From Rhizobium esperanzae (GTDB taxonomy: Bacteria > Pseudomonadota > Alphaproteobacteria > Rhizobiales > Rhizobiaceae): a DNA stretch of 64,000 bases. Position 1 is the first letter of the stretch; every line of letters begins with the position of its first letter. The position numbers and the translations under genes are program-made. Where the stretch lies: NCBI RefSeq assembly GCF_002204185.1, contig NZ_MXPU01000015.1:109291-173290 (forward strand). The letters are read 5' to 3'. Below, piece after piece: positions 39,677-49,498 of the stretch. The notes below the pieces were generated by a model. That model did no database searches. It was not told where the DNA came from and saw only the letters and a program-made list of their open reading frames with translations.

Positions 39677-40513
39677 ATGCAATCACTGGGCGCGACTGCG
39701 CAACGGCCAACGGCAAATTCCTTCATGGACGACTTTCAATCCTTCGAAATCCTACCTGGAAAACATGACAAAGGCATGGTGATCCTCGCCGATCACGCGA
39801 TGAACCGCCTTCCCGCCCGGTATGAAAGGCTCGGCCTGCCCGAGTCTGCCTTTGCCCGCCACATCGCCTACGATATCGGCATCGAGGGCCTGACGCGACA
39901 GCTTTCGGCGAGGCTCGGCATACCGGCAGTGCTCGGCGGTTTCTCGCGCCTGCTGATCGACCCGAACCGCGGGGAGGATGACCCGACGCTGATCATGAAG
40001 ATCTCGGACGGCGCCGTGATATCAGGCAATCACCCGATCACGCCGCAGGAATGGAATTACCGGATCGAAGCCTTTCATCGTCCCTACCATGATGCCGTCG
40101 CAGGCACGATCGACACGGTGGCAAATAGCACCGGCAAGGCACCGCTGGTGCTGTCGCTGCACTCCTTCACGCCGGCGTGGAAGAGCATTCCCCGTCCCTG
40201 GCACGCCGCGGTCCTCTGGGACAGCGACCGGCGTGCCGTCGGGCCGCTGCTCGACATGCTGCGCGCCGATCCCGATCTTGTCGTCGGCGACAACGAGCCC
40301 TATGACGGCGCTTTGAAGGGCGATACCATGTACCGCCATTGCATGGTGACAGGCATTCCGCATGCCCTGCTCGAAGTGCGTCAGGATTTGATCGCGGATG
40401 AAGCCGGCATATCGGCATGGGCCGAGCGCCTGGCGCCGATTTTCACAGCGATGAATGCCGACCCTGCCCTGCACGAATACGACGTCCATCCGTCGCGCAC
40501 CGGCCCCTATTGA
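39677..40513 (+). CDS. N-formylglutamate amidohydrolase family protein
   Basis: This 278-residue frame (or 262 from the ATG at 39725, neither with a strong ribosome site) has the family pattern: 'ILADHAMNRLPARY', 'DIGIEGLTRQLSARLG', 'SRLLIDPNRGEDDPTLI' and 'VLSLHSFTPAW'. The conserved His, Arg and Glu residues for metal binding are present. Relatives hydrolyse N-formylglutamate in histidine breakdown, but no hut genes are near, so another N-acyl substrate is possible. DUF1244 follows after 27 bases. Confidence 0.85.
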   Translation: MQSLGATAQRPTANSFMDDFQSFEILPGKHDKGMVILADHAMNRLPARYERLGLPESAFARHIAYDIGIEGLTRQLSARLGIPAVLGGFSRLLIDPNRGEDDPTLIMKISDGAVISGNHPITPQEWNYRIEAFHRPYHDAVAGTIDTVANSTGKAPLVLSLHSFTPAWKSIPRPWHAAVLWDSDRRAVGPLLDMLRADPDLVVGDNEPYDGALKGDTMYRHCMVTGIPHALLEVRQDLIADEAGISAWAERLAPIFTAMNADPALHEYDVHPSRTGPY

Positions 40514-40540
40514 GGCACACCGAATGAAAAGGAGAGCGAG

Positions 40541-40846
40541 ATGACGGCGCTCAGCAAGAAACAACAGACCGAATTCGAAGCCGCCGCCTTCCGGCGTCTG
40601 GTCGCGCATCTTCGTGACCGCAGTGACGTCCAGAACATCGATCTGATGAACCTGGCCGGCTTCTGCCGCAACTGCCTGTCGAACTGGTACCGCGAGGCCG
40701 CCGAGGCGGAGGGCGTTCCGGTCGGCCGGGACGAATCGCGCGAGATGATCTACGGCATGCCCTATGAGGACTGGAAGAACCTCCACCAGAAGGAGGCCTC
40801 GCCTGTGCAAAAGGCGGCATTTGAGCTGAACAAGCCACACAAATAG
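40541..40846 (+). CDS. DUF1244 family protein
   Basis: This 101-residue protein is a typical DUF1244: 'EFEAAAFRRLVAHLRDRSDVQNIDLMNLAGFCRNCLSNWY' with two conserved Cys (CRNC), then 'GMPYEDWKNLHQKEAS'. GGAGAG lies upstream. The two Cys could bind metal or react with oxidants. It is one of a conserved alphaproteobacterial set with GapR. It lies 27 bases after the amidohydrolase gene. Function is unknown. Confidence 0.87.
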   Translation: MTALSKKQQTEFEAAAFRRLVAHLRDRSDVQNIDLMNLAGFCRNCLSNWYREAAEAEGVPVGRDESREMIYGMPYEDWKNLHQKEASPVQKAAFELNKPHK

Positions 40847-40937
40847 TCCGCTTGGCCTTTAACAGGCTTGACCGTGACGCCGCTTCGCGGCAGTCACGTG
40901 CATCCCGAATTGATCACCGAAAAATCAGGAGAACACG

Positions 40938-41201
40938 ATGTCTGATGCTCATGGCGTCGCCCGCGATCAGCTTCGCGCTTTCATCGAGCGCATTGAACGG
41001 CTGGAAGAAGAAAAGAAGACCATCGCCGACGACATCAAGGACGTCTATGGTGAAGCCAAGGGAATGGGCTTCGATACCAAGATCCTGAAGAAGGTCGTGG
41101 CGCTGCGCAAGAAGGACGAGCAGGAGCGCATGGAGGAGGAAGCAATCCTCGACACCTATCTGCACGCACTCGGCATGATCGAGGCGCCGCCGGAAGGCTG
41201 A
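40938..41201 (+). CDS. gapR: GapR-type nucleoid protein (DUF2312)
   Basis: This 87-residue protein is almost all helix and matches the DUF2312 pattern: '[60 protein letters not shown]'. Caulobacter GapR is a member of this family; it binds overtwisted DNA ahead of moving polymerases and helps topoisomerases. The protein is the normal length. AGGAG precedes the ATG at 40938. A terminator follows at 41224-41257. An imperfect hairpin (about 40871-40899) separates it from DUF1244. Role is from homologues. Confidence 0.9.
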
Positions 41202-41223
41202 TTCGGCAACATCGCTGCTTTGG

Positions 41224-41257
41224 AAAAGCCGTCGGATCTTCCGGCGGCTTTTCTTTT
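41224..41257 (+). terminator. gapR terminator
   Basis: AAAAGCCGTCGG pairs with CCGGCGGCTTTT around ATCTT, followed by CTTTT, 22 bases after gapR. Confidence 0.82.
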
Positions 41258-41309
41258 ACGCCGGATCCTGCTGGCTAACCAACTGTCCAACCGCTCAAAC
41301 AGTCAGAAG

Positions 41310-41339
41310 AAAAACCGCCGGATCACTCCGGCGGTTTTT
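41310..41339. terminator. Bidirectional terminator before the DUF882 gene end
   Basis: AAAAACCGCCGG (41310-41321) and CCGGCGGTTTTT (41328-41339) form a perfect 12-bp stem with A and T runs on both sides. It can stop transcripts from gapR and from the convergent DUF882 gene, whose stop is 22 bases away. Confidence 0.85.
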
Positions 41340-41361
41340 CGGTCCGACGAGATCGGCAGGC

Positions 41362-43203
41362 TCAATTCGTGTTGAACTTGCGCACTTCCATGAAGTTGAC
41401 GGCCGTGCCGCTGAAGCGGGCCGGATCGACCGAGGCGGTCTTGACGTTGAAGCCCTCGGCATAGACAGCGGTCGGTTGGGCGCGCATCGTCTGGCTGACG
41501 AAGCGCGGCGCCTTGACCTGCTTGGACGCCATTTCGAGACGGGCATTTGTCAGCGCCCACTGCGAGATCATCTTCTGCGTCAGCTTCGGCTCGGTACGCA
41601 CCGTCGTGCGGCTGGCATCGGCCGCGGCGGCTTCCTTCTGCGTCGGGCGCCCGCCCTTGACCGGAAGGGGCTGCGGCGCGGGGCTCTCGGCAGCCGGGGC
41701 GTCGAAGGCGTCACCGAAGCTTGCCGACTTCGACGCTGGCGCCAAGGCAGCGAGCTGCAATGACGGCTTTTCGGCGGCCGCCTTTTGCGGCATCGCGGCG
41801 GCGATTGCCTGCTCTACGCTCATTTGAGACTCATGCGAGGCGACTTGGTTTTCCGTATCCTTGTTCTGCTGCTCGAGCGCGTCGGCGATGGCAGGAGACA
41901 GGCCGCCATCCTGATCGGCCTCGTCCGCCTCCGCTTCCGGATCGGCATCTGCCGCAGCAAGCAGATTTTCGGCAACGGCAGGGCGCTCGACCGGAGTAGG
42001 AACCGGCATACCGTTCTGCATATTCGGATCGACCGACGCGACCTCGGCGTCGCCAGGTGCGCGGCGCTGGCCGAGAAGCGAGGGAACTGGAATGCTGTAG
42101 GCGCTGAGATCGGCGAATTGCTGCGGCTGGGCCTGATCGGCCGGAAGCGCCGCGGCAAGAGCCTGCTGCGCGGCATTACCCGAAGACGGCGCCACCAGCG
42201 CGCTGGCCATTTCGCTGCCGGCCGGCTGGTTGCTGAAGGCCGGGCGAACCTGCGGCACCGGCGCATTCAGGGCTGCGACGTCGGTCTGCTGCGGCTCGGC
42301 AGGAGCAGGCTCCGCCTTCGGCGTCGTGGCCTTGGCGACAGCAACGGGAGCCGAATCGTCGGAATCGTCCTCCTGTTCGTCCGCCCCGCCGCCAAACAGC
42401 GCTGCAAACAGCGTCTTGTGCTTCGGCGCCGATTCGGACGCGCTGGCGATCTCGATCTGCGTGCCGCTGACGCGGCGCTTGTAATCGGCCATCGCCTGCT
42501 GGTAGCCGGGCAGCGGCTTGCCGTCGGCCGGAATGTGAATGGTGTTGCCGTTCGGGAACAGCCGGACGAGCTCGTCGCGGCTCATGCGCGGCCAGGCGCG
42601 AACGCCGCCGACATCCATGTGCACGAAGGGCGAACCGGATTTCGGATAGAAGCCGACGCCGCCGATCTGCATCTTCATGCCGATGGCCCTGAGCGTCGCA
42701 AGCTTGACGTCGGGAATGAAGAAGTCCATCGCCTTGCCGAGCATGTGCTGGCTCTTTTCGGCGACGCCGGAATTACGCGAGCGGCCGCGCAGCATCTCGT
42801 TGGTCGCCGGCGAACGGAAACCACAGACAACGTTGATGTAATCCCGCGAACCGCTCTGGCGATAGACTTCCCAGATCAGGTCGAACAGGCGCGGATCCAT
42901 CTTGGTCGGCTGGTTCTTGCGCCAGTCGCGCAGAAAGCGGTTCAGCTGCTCCAGACCCTTCGGGTCGAACTTGCCGTTACGCTTGTAGGTGATGACGGCT
43001 TTTTCGCCAGTATGGATGAAATAGAGCTTGAGACTGCGGGTTTCGCCCGCTGCTTGAGAAGGCGTACTGACGAATACCGGCGAGGAAACCGCAAGCGCAA
43101 GAAGGGCGGCCGCCGCCGTCCTTATTGCCTTTCCGCAGATGTCGGCGCACAAAGAACGCCAGCTCAAGCGCGAAGGCTTGGAAATCCCATTCTGATTCGG
43201 CAA
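41362..43203 (-). CDS. DUF882 / YcbK-like M15 peptidase with long disordered tail
   Basis: This 613-residue protein starts at a TTG (43203, GGGA upstream). It has a signal peptide (about 22-50), then a DUF882/M15 domain (about 55-215) with 'CGFRSPATNEML', 'SQHMLGKAMDFF' and 'PFVHMDVGG', giving the zinc His-Asp-His set. YcbK/LAS relatives cut peptidoglycan peptides. Beyond residue 250 lie about 360 residues rich in Ala, Pro, Gln and Glu without a fold, ending 'RFSGTAVNFMEVRKFNTN'. The upstream neighbour is the sigma-54 regulator on the same strand. Confidence 0.85.
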   Translation of the reverse strand: MPNQNGISKPSRLSWRSLCADICGKAIRTAAAALLALAVSSPVFVSTPSQAAGETRSLKLYFIHTGEKAVITYKRNGKFDPKGLEQLNRFLRDWRKNQPTKMDPRLFDLIWEVYRQSGSRDYINVVCGFRSPATNEMLRGRSRNSGVAEKSQHMLGKAMDFFIPDVKLATLRAIGMKMQIGGVGFYPKSGSPFVHMDVGGVRAWPRMSRDELVRLFPNGNTIHIPADGKPLPGYQQAMADYKRRVSGTQIEIASASESAPKHKTLFAALFGGGADEQEDDSDDSAPVAVAKATTPKAEPAPAEPQQTDVAALNAPVPQVRPAFSNQPAGSEMASALVAPSSGNAAQQALAAALPADQAQPQQFADLSAYSIPVPSLLGQRRAPGDAEVASVDPNMQNGMPVPTPVERPAVAENLLAAADADPEAEADEADQDGGLSPAIADALEQQNKDTENQVASHESQMSVEQAIAAAMPQKAAAEKPSLQLAALAPASKSASFGDAFDAPAAESPAPQPLPVKGGRPTQKEAAAADASRTTVRTEPKLTQKMISQWALTNARLEMASKQVKAPRFVSQTMRAQPTAVYAEGFNVKTASVDPARFSGTAVNFMEVRKFNTN

Positions 43204-43381
43204 CTCGATCCCCGTCAGACAGACAATGTCCCGTACTGTCTCAGATGACTGTCAAATGCGGTCACACGATGGCAAAAATGCCACACATGATCAACCTTTT
43301 CTTTACATAGTGAACGAGCCACTAACAAGTGGTTTATGATCAGTAACAAATCGTGGTTGCCCGAGTCTTAATAAATAGGGC

Positions 43382-44929
<1,548 letters not shown>

Positions 44930-45137
44930 TGTCGCTCCACTTCATGCGAAACCATGAAGCGCACTCTGGCAGAAAGGCTTGAACATCCAGTTTTGAGAAA
45001 TAATTGCATTTTAACGATTACGATGGGCCGATTTCGTGCCGAAGCGGGGCCTTTTATGCGCCGAAAGCCCCTTGATGCGGGGCCTTCTCGCGCTTATTCA
45101 AACAGACCTGATATAAAAGTGGAGAGGAATTGCGCCC

Positions 45138-46994
45138 ATGAAAATCGAGCCCCTGCACGCCGGCTTTTTTTTCTCGCCAGCAGCGCCAGCCGGGGCGGCG
45201 GCCGATCCGGCGCTCGGCGACCTGCCGGTCTGGAAGCTGCAGGATCTTTATCCCTCCGCCACGTCGACCGCCTTCGTCGCCGACATGGAAAAGGCAGGCA
45301 AGGCCGCGATCGCTTTCGAAGAAAAGTGGAAGGGCAAACTCGCCGAAGCAGCAGTGAAGACCGGCACTGAAGGCATCGGCGCGGCGCTGAAGGAATATGA
45401 GGCGCTTGACGATATCATGGGCCGCCTCGGCTCCTTTGCCGGCCTCACTTATTTCTCCGACACCACCAATCCGGCAAACGGCAAGCTCTACGGCGACGTC
45501 CAGGCCAAGATCACCGAATTCTCCGGCCATCTCCTGTTCTTCGCGCTCGAGCTGAACCGGATCGATGACGCCGTCATCGACGCTTGCATGGCCAAGGACC
45601 CCGATGCCGCCCATTATCGCCCCTGGCTGATCGACCTGCGCAAAGATAAGCCCTATCAGCTCGATGACAGGCTGGAGCAGCTCTTCCTTGAAAAGTCGAT
45701 GACATCGGCCTCCGCCTTCAATCGCCTGTTCGACGAAACCATGGCTGAGCTTCGCTATGAGATCGATGGCGAGAAAGTGCCGCTCGAAGTGGCGCTGAAC
45801 ATGCTGCAGGAGAAGGATCCGGAAGTGCGCCGCAAGGCGGCCATGGCGCTCGCCGAAACCTTCAAGGCGAACATCCGCATCTTCACGCTGATCACCAATA
45901 CGCTTGCCAAGGACAAGGATATCTCCGACCGCTGGCGCGGCTTCGAGGATATCGCCGACTCCAGGCATCTGGCAAACCGCGTCGAGCGAGAAGTCGTCGA
46001 CGCCTTGGCTGCCGCCGTCCGGGAAGCCTATCCCCGCCTTTCGCACCGCTATTATAAAATGAAGGCGAAATGGCTCGGCATGGAGCAGATGAATTTTTGG
46101 GACCGCAACGCGCCCCTTCCGGAAACGTCGAGCGCCGTGATCTCCTGGTCAGACGCGAAGGACACTGTGCTCTCGGCTTACGGCAATTTCGCCGCCGAGA
46201 TGGCCGATATCGCCAGGCGCTTTTTCGACGAGCAATGGATCGATGCCCCGGTTCGCCCAGGCAAGGCGCCCGGCGCCTTCGCTCATCCGACGGTTCCCTC
46301 GGCTCACCCCTACGTGCTCGTCAATTATATGGGCAAGCCGCGCGACGTCATGACGCTTGCCCACGAACTCGGCCACGGCGTGCACCAGGTTCTTGCAGGC
46401 GCGCAGGGCGCGCTGATGTGCCAGACACCGCTGACACTTGCCGAGACCGCTTCCGTCTTCGGCGAGATGCTGACCTTCCGCGCGCTCCTGGAAAAGACCA
46501 CCGAAAGGCGCGAGCGCAAGGCGATGCTTGCCCAGAAGGTCGAGGACATGATCAACACGGTCGTGCGCCAGATCGCCTTCTACGAATTCGAGCGCCAGTT
46601 GCACACAGCCCGCAAGGCAGGCGAACTCACCGCCGATGATATTGGCGAGCTCTGGCTCTCCGTCCAGTCGGAAAGCCTCGGGCCGGCGATCAATATTTCA
46701 GAGGGCTACGAGACCTATTGGGCCTATATCCCCCACTTCATCCATTCGCCATTCTATGTCTACGCCTATGCCTTCGGCGATTGCCTGGTCAACTCGCTCT
46801 ATGCCGTCTATCAGAAGGCCGGGAAGGGCTTCCAGGAGAAGTATTTCGAACTGCTGAAGGCCGGCGGCACCAAGCATCACTCCGAACTCTTGAAGCCTTT
46901 CGGCCTCGACGCCACCAATCCGTCGTTCTGGAGCCAAGGCCTGTCGATGATCGAGGGCCTGATCGATGAGCTGGAAGCGTTAGATAAAGCGTGA
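45138..46994 (+). CDS. pepF: Oligoendopeptidase F (M3 family)
   Basis: This 618-residue protein is an M3 metallopeptidase with the zinc motif 'HELGHGVHQ' (His409, Glu410, His413) and the downstream Glu region 'ETASVFGEML'. The N-terminal helical lobe has 'FAGLTYFSDTTNPANGKLYGD'. It should hydrolyse short peptides in the cytoplasm; the N-terminus has no clear signal peptide. The ATG at 45138 has GAGAGG upstream. It stands alone; an intergenic mosaic repeat follows. Confidence 0.95.
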   Translation: MKIEPLHAGFFFSPAAPAGAAADPALGDLPVWKLQDLYPSATSTAFVADMEKAGKAAIAFEEKWKGKLAEAAVKTGTEGIGAALKEYEALDDIMGRLGSFAGLTYFSDTTNPANGKLYGDVQAKITEFSGHLLFFALELNRIDDAVIDACMAKDPDAAHYRPWLIDLRKDKPYQLDDRLEQLFLEKSMTSASAFNRLFDETMAELRYEIDGEKVPLEVALNMLQEKDPEVRRKAAMALAETFKANIRIFTLITNTLAKDKDISDRWRGFEDIADSRHLANRVEREVVDALAAAVREAYPRLSHRYYKMKAKWLGMEQMNFWDRNAPLPETSSAVISWSDAKDTVLSAYGNFAAEMADIARRFFDEQWIDAPVRPGKAPGAFAHPTVPSAHPYVLVNYMGKPRDVMTLAHELGHGVHQVLAGAQGALMCQTPLTLAETASVFGEMLTFRALLEKTTERRERKAMLAQKVEDMINTVVRQIAFYEFERQLHTARKAGELTADDIGELWLSVQSESLGPAINISEGYETYWAYIPHFIHSPFYVYAYAFGDCLVNSLYAVYQKAGKGFQEKYFELLKAGGTKHHSELLKPFGLDATNPSFWSQGLSMIEGLIDELEALDKA

Positions 46995-47027
46995 ATTCTC
47001 GTCTCCAGGAGCGGAGAGGCGGCAACG

Positions 47028-47175
47028 AGTCCCTTCTCCCCACAGGGGAGAAGGTGCCGGCAGGCGGATGAGGCGGCGACATAGCAGAACCTGTCCTTCG
47101 CATATGCTCAGGACGTCGCTTCGCTCCTCCCCCTCATCTGCCCTTCGGGCATCTTCTCCCCCGGGGGGAGAAGAG
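47028..47175. repeat. Rhizobial intergenic mosaic repeat (RIME-like)
   Basis: Two similar palindromes frame it: CCTTCTCCCC/GGGGAGAAGG (47032-47054) and CTTCTCCCCC/GGGGGAGAAG (47153-47173). Between them are GCCC-TTC-GGGC and the phrase GGCGGATGAGG. I recognise this as the frequent RIME-type repeat of rhizobia. It lies in the pepF-pabB gap, and pabB starts soon after it. Confidence 0.65.
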
Positions 47176-47239
47176 AAAATACCTCGCCGTCCCAATCGCA
47201 TCTTGTGTGATGAGGAGCAGAACAAACCGAAAGCGTTGC

Positions 47240-48397
47240 GTGGCCGATCAACCCTATATCCTCTTCCGCGACGACGCGACCGGCCAGGTGATGCTTTTCG
47301 CCGAGCCGGCTGAGATCGTCATTGCCCGGACGCGCAGCGAATTCTTCGCCGGCCTCGCCCGCATGGAAGAGGCCAGGGCCGACGGAAAATGGCTTGCCGG
47401 TTACATGGCCTACGAGGCCGGATATCTCTTCGAGGAAAAAATCGCGTCCTTTGCCGCAGAAGGTCGGGAAACGCCGCTCCTCTGTTTCGGCGTCTTCGAC
47501 GCACCGCAGCCGGACACGCATCCACTTGCCCAGCCGAAACAGCGTCTCGAAAACGAGGAATTCCTCACCACCCCGAAGGCGGCCTGGGATTTCCCTATAT
47601 ATAAAGAGCGTTTCGACCGCCTTCACCAGCACCTGCGGCTCGGCGACGCCTATCAGGCGAACCTTACCATGCCGGTCGAAGCCCGCTGGAGCGGCGATCC
47701 CCGTGCCGCCTTCTGGTCGCTGATCGAACGCCAGCCGGTCAAATACGGCGCACTGGTCGATCTCGGCGGTCCGGTCATCCTGTCGCGTTCACCCGAACTC
47801 TTCTTCCGCACAGATGAGCAAGGCTGGATCGAAACCCATCCAATGAAGGGCACGGCGAAGCGCGGCGCTACCGCCGCCGAGGATGCCGAAATCATTGCGG
47901 CCATGCGGGCAGATATCAAGACGCAGGCGGAAAACCGCATGATCGTCGACCTCCTGCGCAACGACATCTCCCGCATCGCCGAGGTCGGCACGCTCGATGT
48001 CCCGAAGCTCTTCGACGTCGAGACCTATCCGACCGTCCACCAGATGGTGAGCCATGTGCAGGCCAGACTTCGATCCGGCCTATCGATCCGCGACATCTTT
48101 GCCGCCCTCTTCCCCTGTGGGTCGATCACCGGCGCGCCGAAGATCCGAGCGATGGAGATTCTCCACGTGCTCGAAGATACCCCGCGTGACGCCTATTGCG
48201 GCGCGATCGGAATGGTCTCGCCCACCGGCGCCATGCGTTTTTCCGTCGCCATCCGCACCGTCACGCTTTTCGACGGCGGCAAAGCGGTCTTCAATGTCGG
48301 CGGCGGCATCGTCTTCGATTCCACCGCCGAAGCCGAATATGAGGAATGCCTGCTCAAGGCCCGCTTTGCCGTGGGCGACCAATGGATCGCGCGATGA
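47240..48397 (+). CDS. pabB: Aminodeoxychorismate synthase component I
   Basis: The chorismate-binding domain is complete: 'AYQANLTMPVEARW', 'SPELFFR', 'HPMKGTAKRG', 'ENRMIVDLLRNDISRIAEVGTLDVPKLF' and 'FPCGSITGAPKIRAMEIL'. With PabA it makes aminodeoxychorismate for folate. The start is uncertain: the GTG at 47240 gives 385 residues beginning VADQPYILFRDD, while GTG 47207 or ATG 47210 would add about ten residues read from repeat-flanking DNA. The stop overlaps pabC by 4 bases. Confidence 0.92.
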   Translation: MADQPYILFRDDATGQVMLFAEPAEIVIARTRSEFFAGLARMEEARADGKWLAGYMAYEAGYLFEEKIASFAAEGRETPLLCFGVFDAPQPDTHPLAQPKQRLENEEFLTTPKAAWDFPIYKERFDRLHQHLRLGDAYQANLTMPVEARWSGDPRAAFWSLIERQPVKYGALVDLGGPVILSRSPELFFRTDEQGWIETHPMKGTAKRGATAAEDAEIIAAMRADIKTQAENRMIVDLLRNDISRIAEVGTLDVPKLFDVETYPTVHQMVSHVQARLRSGLSIRDIFAALFPCGSITGAPKIRAMEILHVLEDTPRDAYCGAIGMVSPTGAMRFSVAIRTVTLFDGGKAVFNVGGGIVFDSTAEAEYEECLLKARFAVGDQWIAR

Positions 48398-49023
48398 CCG
48401 ATTTCTCGCTGATCGAGACGTTGCGCTGGCAGCCCGGCGAAGGCTTCATCCGTCTGCGCCTGCATCTGGCCCGGCTTTCCCGCTCCGCCCGTCGGCTCGG
48501 TTTTCCGCAACCGACCGATGCGCAAACAAAGCTCGAAGCAACCGTAGCCGGCGCCGGCGGCGCGCTGCGCGTCCGCCTGACCTTCGACCCGCAAGGCGAG
48601 ATCGAGGTGACAAAAGCGCCCTTGATCCGACTGGCGCCAGAGACCGTTTGGAACGTCCGTATCGCCAAGACCCGCCTCCACTCCGCCGACAGGCTGCTGC
48701 GCGTCAAGACCACACGGCGCACCGTCTACGAGACCGCCCGCGCCGAATATGCTCAGGCGGAAGCCGACGAGGTCATCCTCTTGAACGAGCGCGACGAAGT
48801 TTGCGAGGGCACCATCACCTCCATCTTTCTCGACGACGGAAGCGGCATTCTGCGCACCCCTCCGATTTCATGTGGCCTGCTCGCCGGCGTGCTGCGCACC
48901 GAACTCATCTGTGGGCGCAAGGCTCGCGTCGGCCATATGACCCTTGCCGATCTCGATGCCGGCACGCTTTATGTCGGCAACTCGCTGCGCGGACTGATCC
49001 GTGCAAACCTCCTCAGGAATTGA
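48394..49023 (+). CDS. pabC: Aminotransferase class IV, probable aminodeoxychorismate lyase
   Basis: This 209-residue protein is a short fold type IV PLP enzyme: 'VKTTRRTVYETARAEYAQAEADEVILLNERDEVCEGTITSIF' holds the PLP Lys region and the conserved Glu. With the ATG at 48394 overlapping pabB, it very likely cleaves aminodeoxychorismate to p-aminobenzoate and pyruvate. The protein is short for PabC (about 270) mainly at the N-terminus, as in many alphaproteobacterial copies. A YciI gene follows after 2 bases. Confidence 0.87.
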   Translation: MTDFSLIETLRWQPGEGFIRLRLHLARLSRSARRLGFPQPTDAQTKLEATVAGAGGALRVRLTFDPQGEIEVTKAPLIRLAPETVWNVRIAKTRLHSADRLLRVKTTRRTVYETARAEYAQAEADEVILLNERDEVCEGTITSIFLDDGSGILRTPPISCGLLAGVLRTELICGRKARVGHMTLADLDAGTLYVGNSLRGLIRANLLRN

Positions 49024-49025
49024 TC

Positions 49026-49310
49026 ATGTTCATTCTCTCCCTCACCTATCGCAAATCCAATGACGAAGCCGACAGGCACATGGAGCCGCATATGGCCTGG
49101 GTGAAGGAGGGCTATGCCAAGGGCTGGTTCCTCGCCTCCGGCCGCAAGGTGCCGCGCACCGGCGGCGCGATCATCGCCATCGGCGACCGCGCCGAAATCG
49201 AGGCCTATGTCGCCGCCGATCCCTTCACCATCCATGGCGTCGCCGAATACGACATCACCGAGCTTGCGGTGACGACGACGGTCGAAGGGCTGGAAATCCT
49301 GAAACGCTGA
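49026..49310 (+). CDS. YciI family protein
   Basis: This 94-residue protein is a YciI-type ferredoxin-like fold: 'MFILSLTYRKSNDEADRHMEPHMAWVKEGYAKGWFLASG', with the His near residue 22 and the 'ADPFTIHGVAEYDI' end segment. It lacks the DGPF motif seen in the protein at 5504, so it belongs to another YciI branch. It starts 2 bases after pabC and so is in the pab operon, but a role in folate synthesis is only a guess. Confidence 0.87.
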   Translation: MFILSLTYRKSNDEADRHMEPHMAWVKEGYAKGWFLASGRKVPRTGGAIIAIGDRAEIEAYVAADPFTIHGVAEYDITELAVTTTVEGLEILKR

Positions 49311-49498
49311 TTTTGGCAGAGGCGGGGGATGATCCGTCGCCTGCCGGCCTCACCCGCCCGATATTTGACCTTTCCCGGTCAACACTCTTTATTGTGACGC
49401 CGTTTTGTGGTTAGAGCCGGTCACCTCGCAATTTCTGCGGCAATTTCAAAAGAATTCTTCAGGCTGATCGCCTTCGTCCCCTTCCACAGGAGAAAAGA

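Noticed and set aside
43319..43333. CCACT/AGTGG mini-hairpin between the sigma-54 regulator and DUF882 genes
   Set aside because: A 5-bp stem without a T run is too weak to call a terminator.
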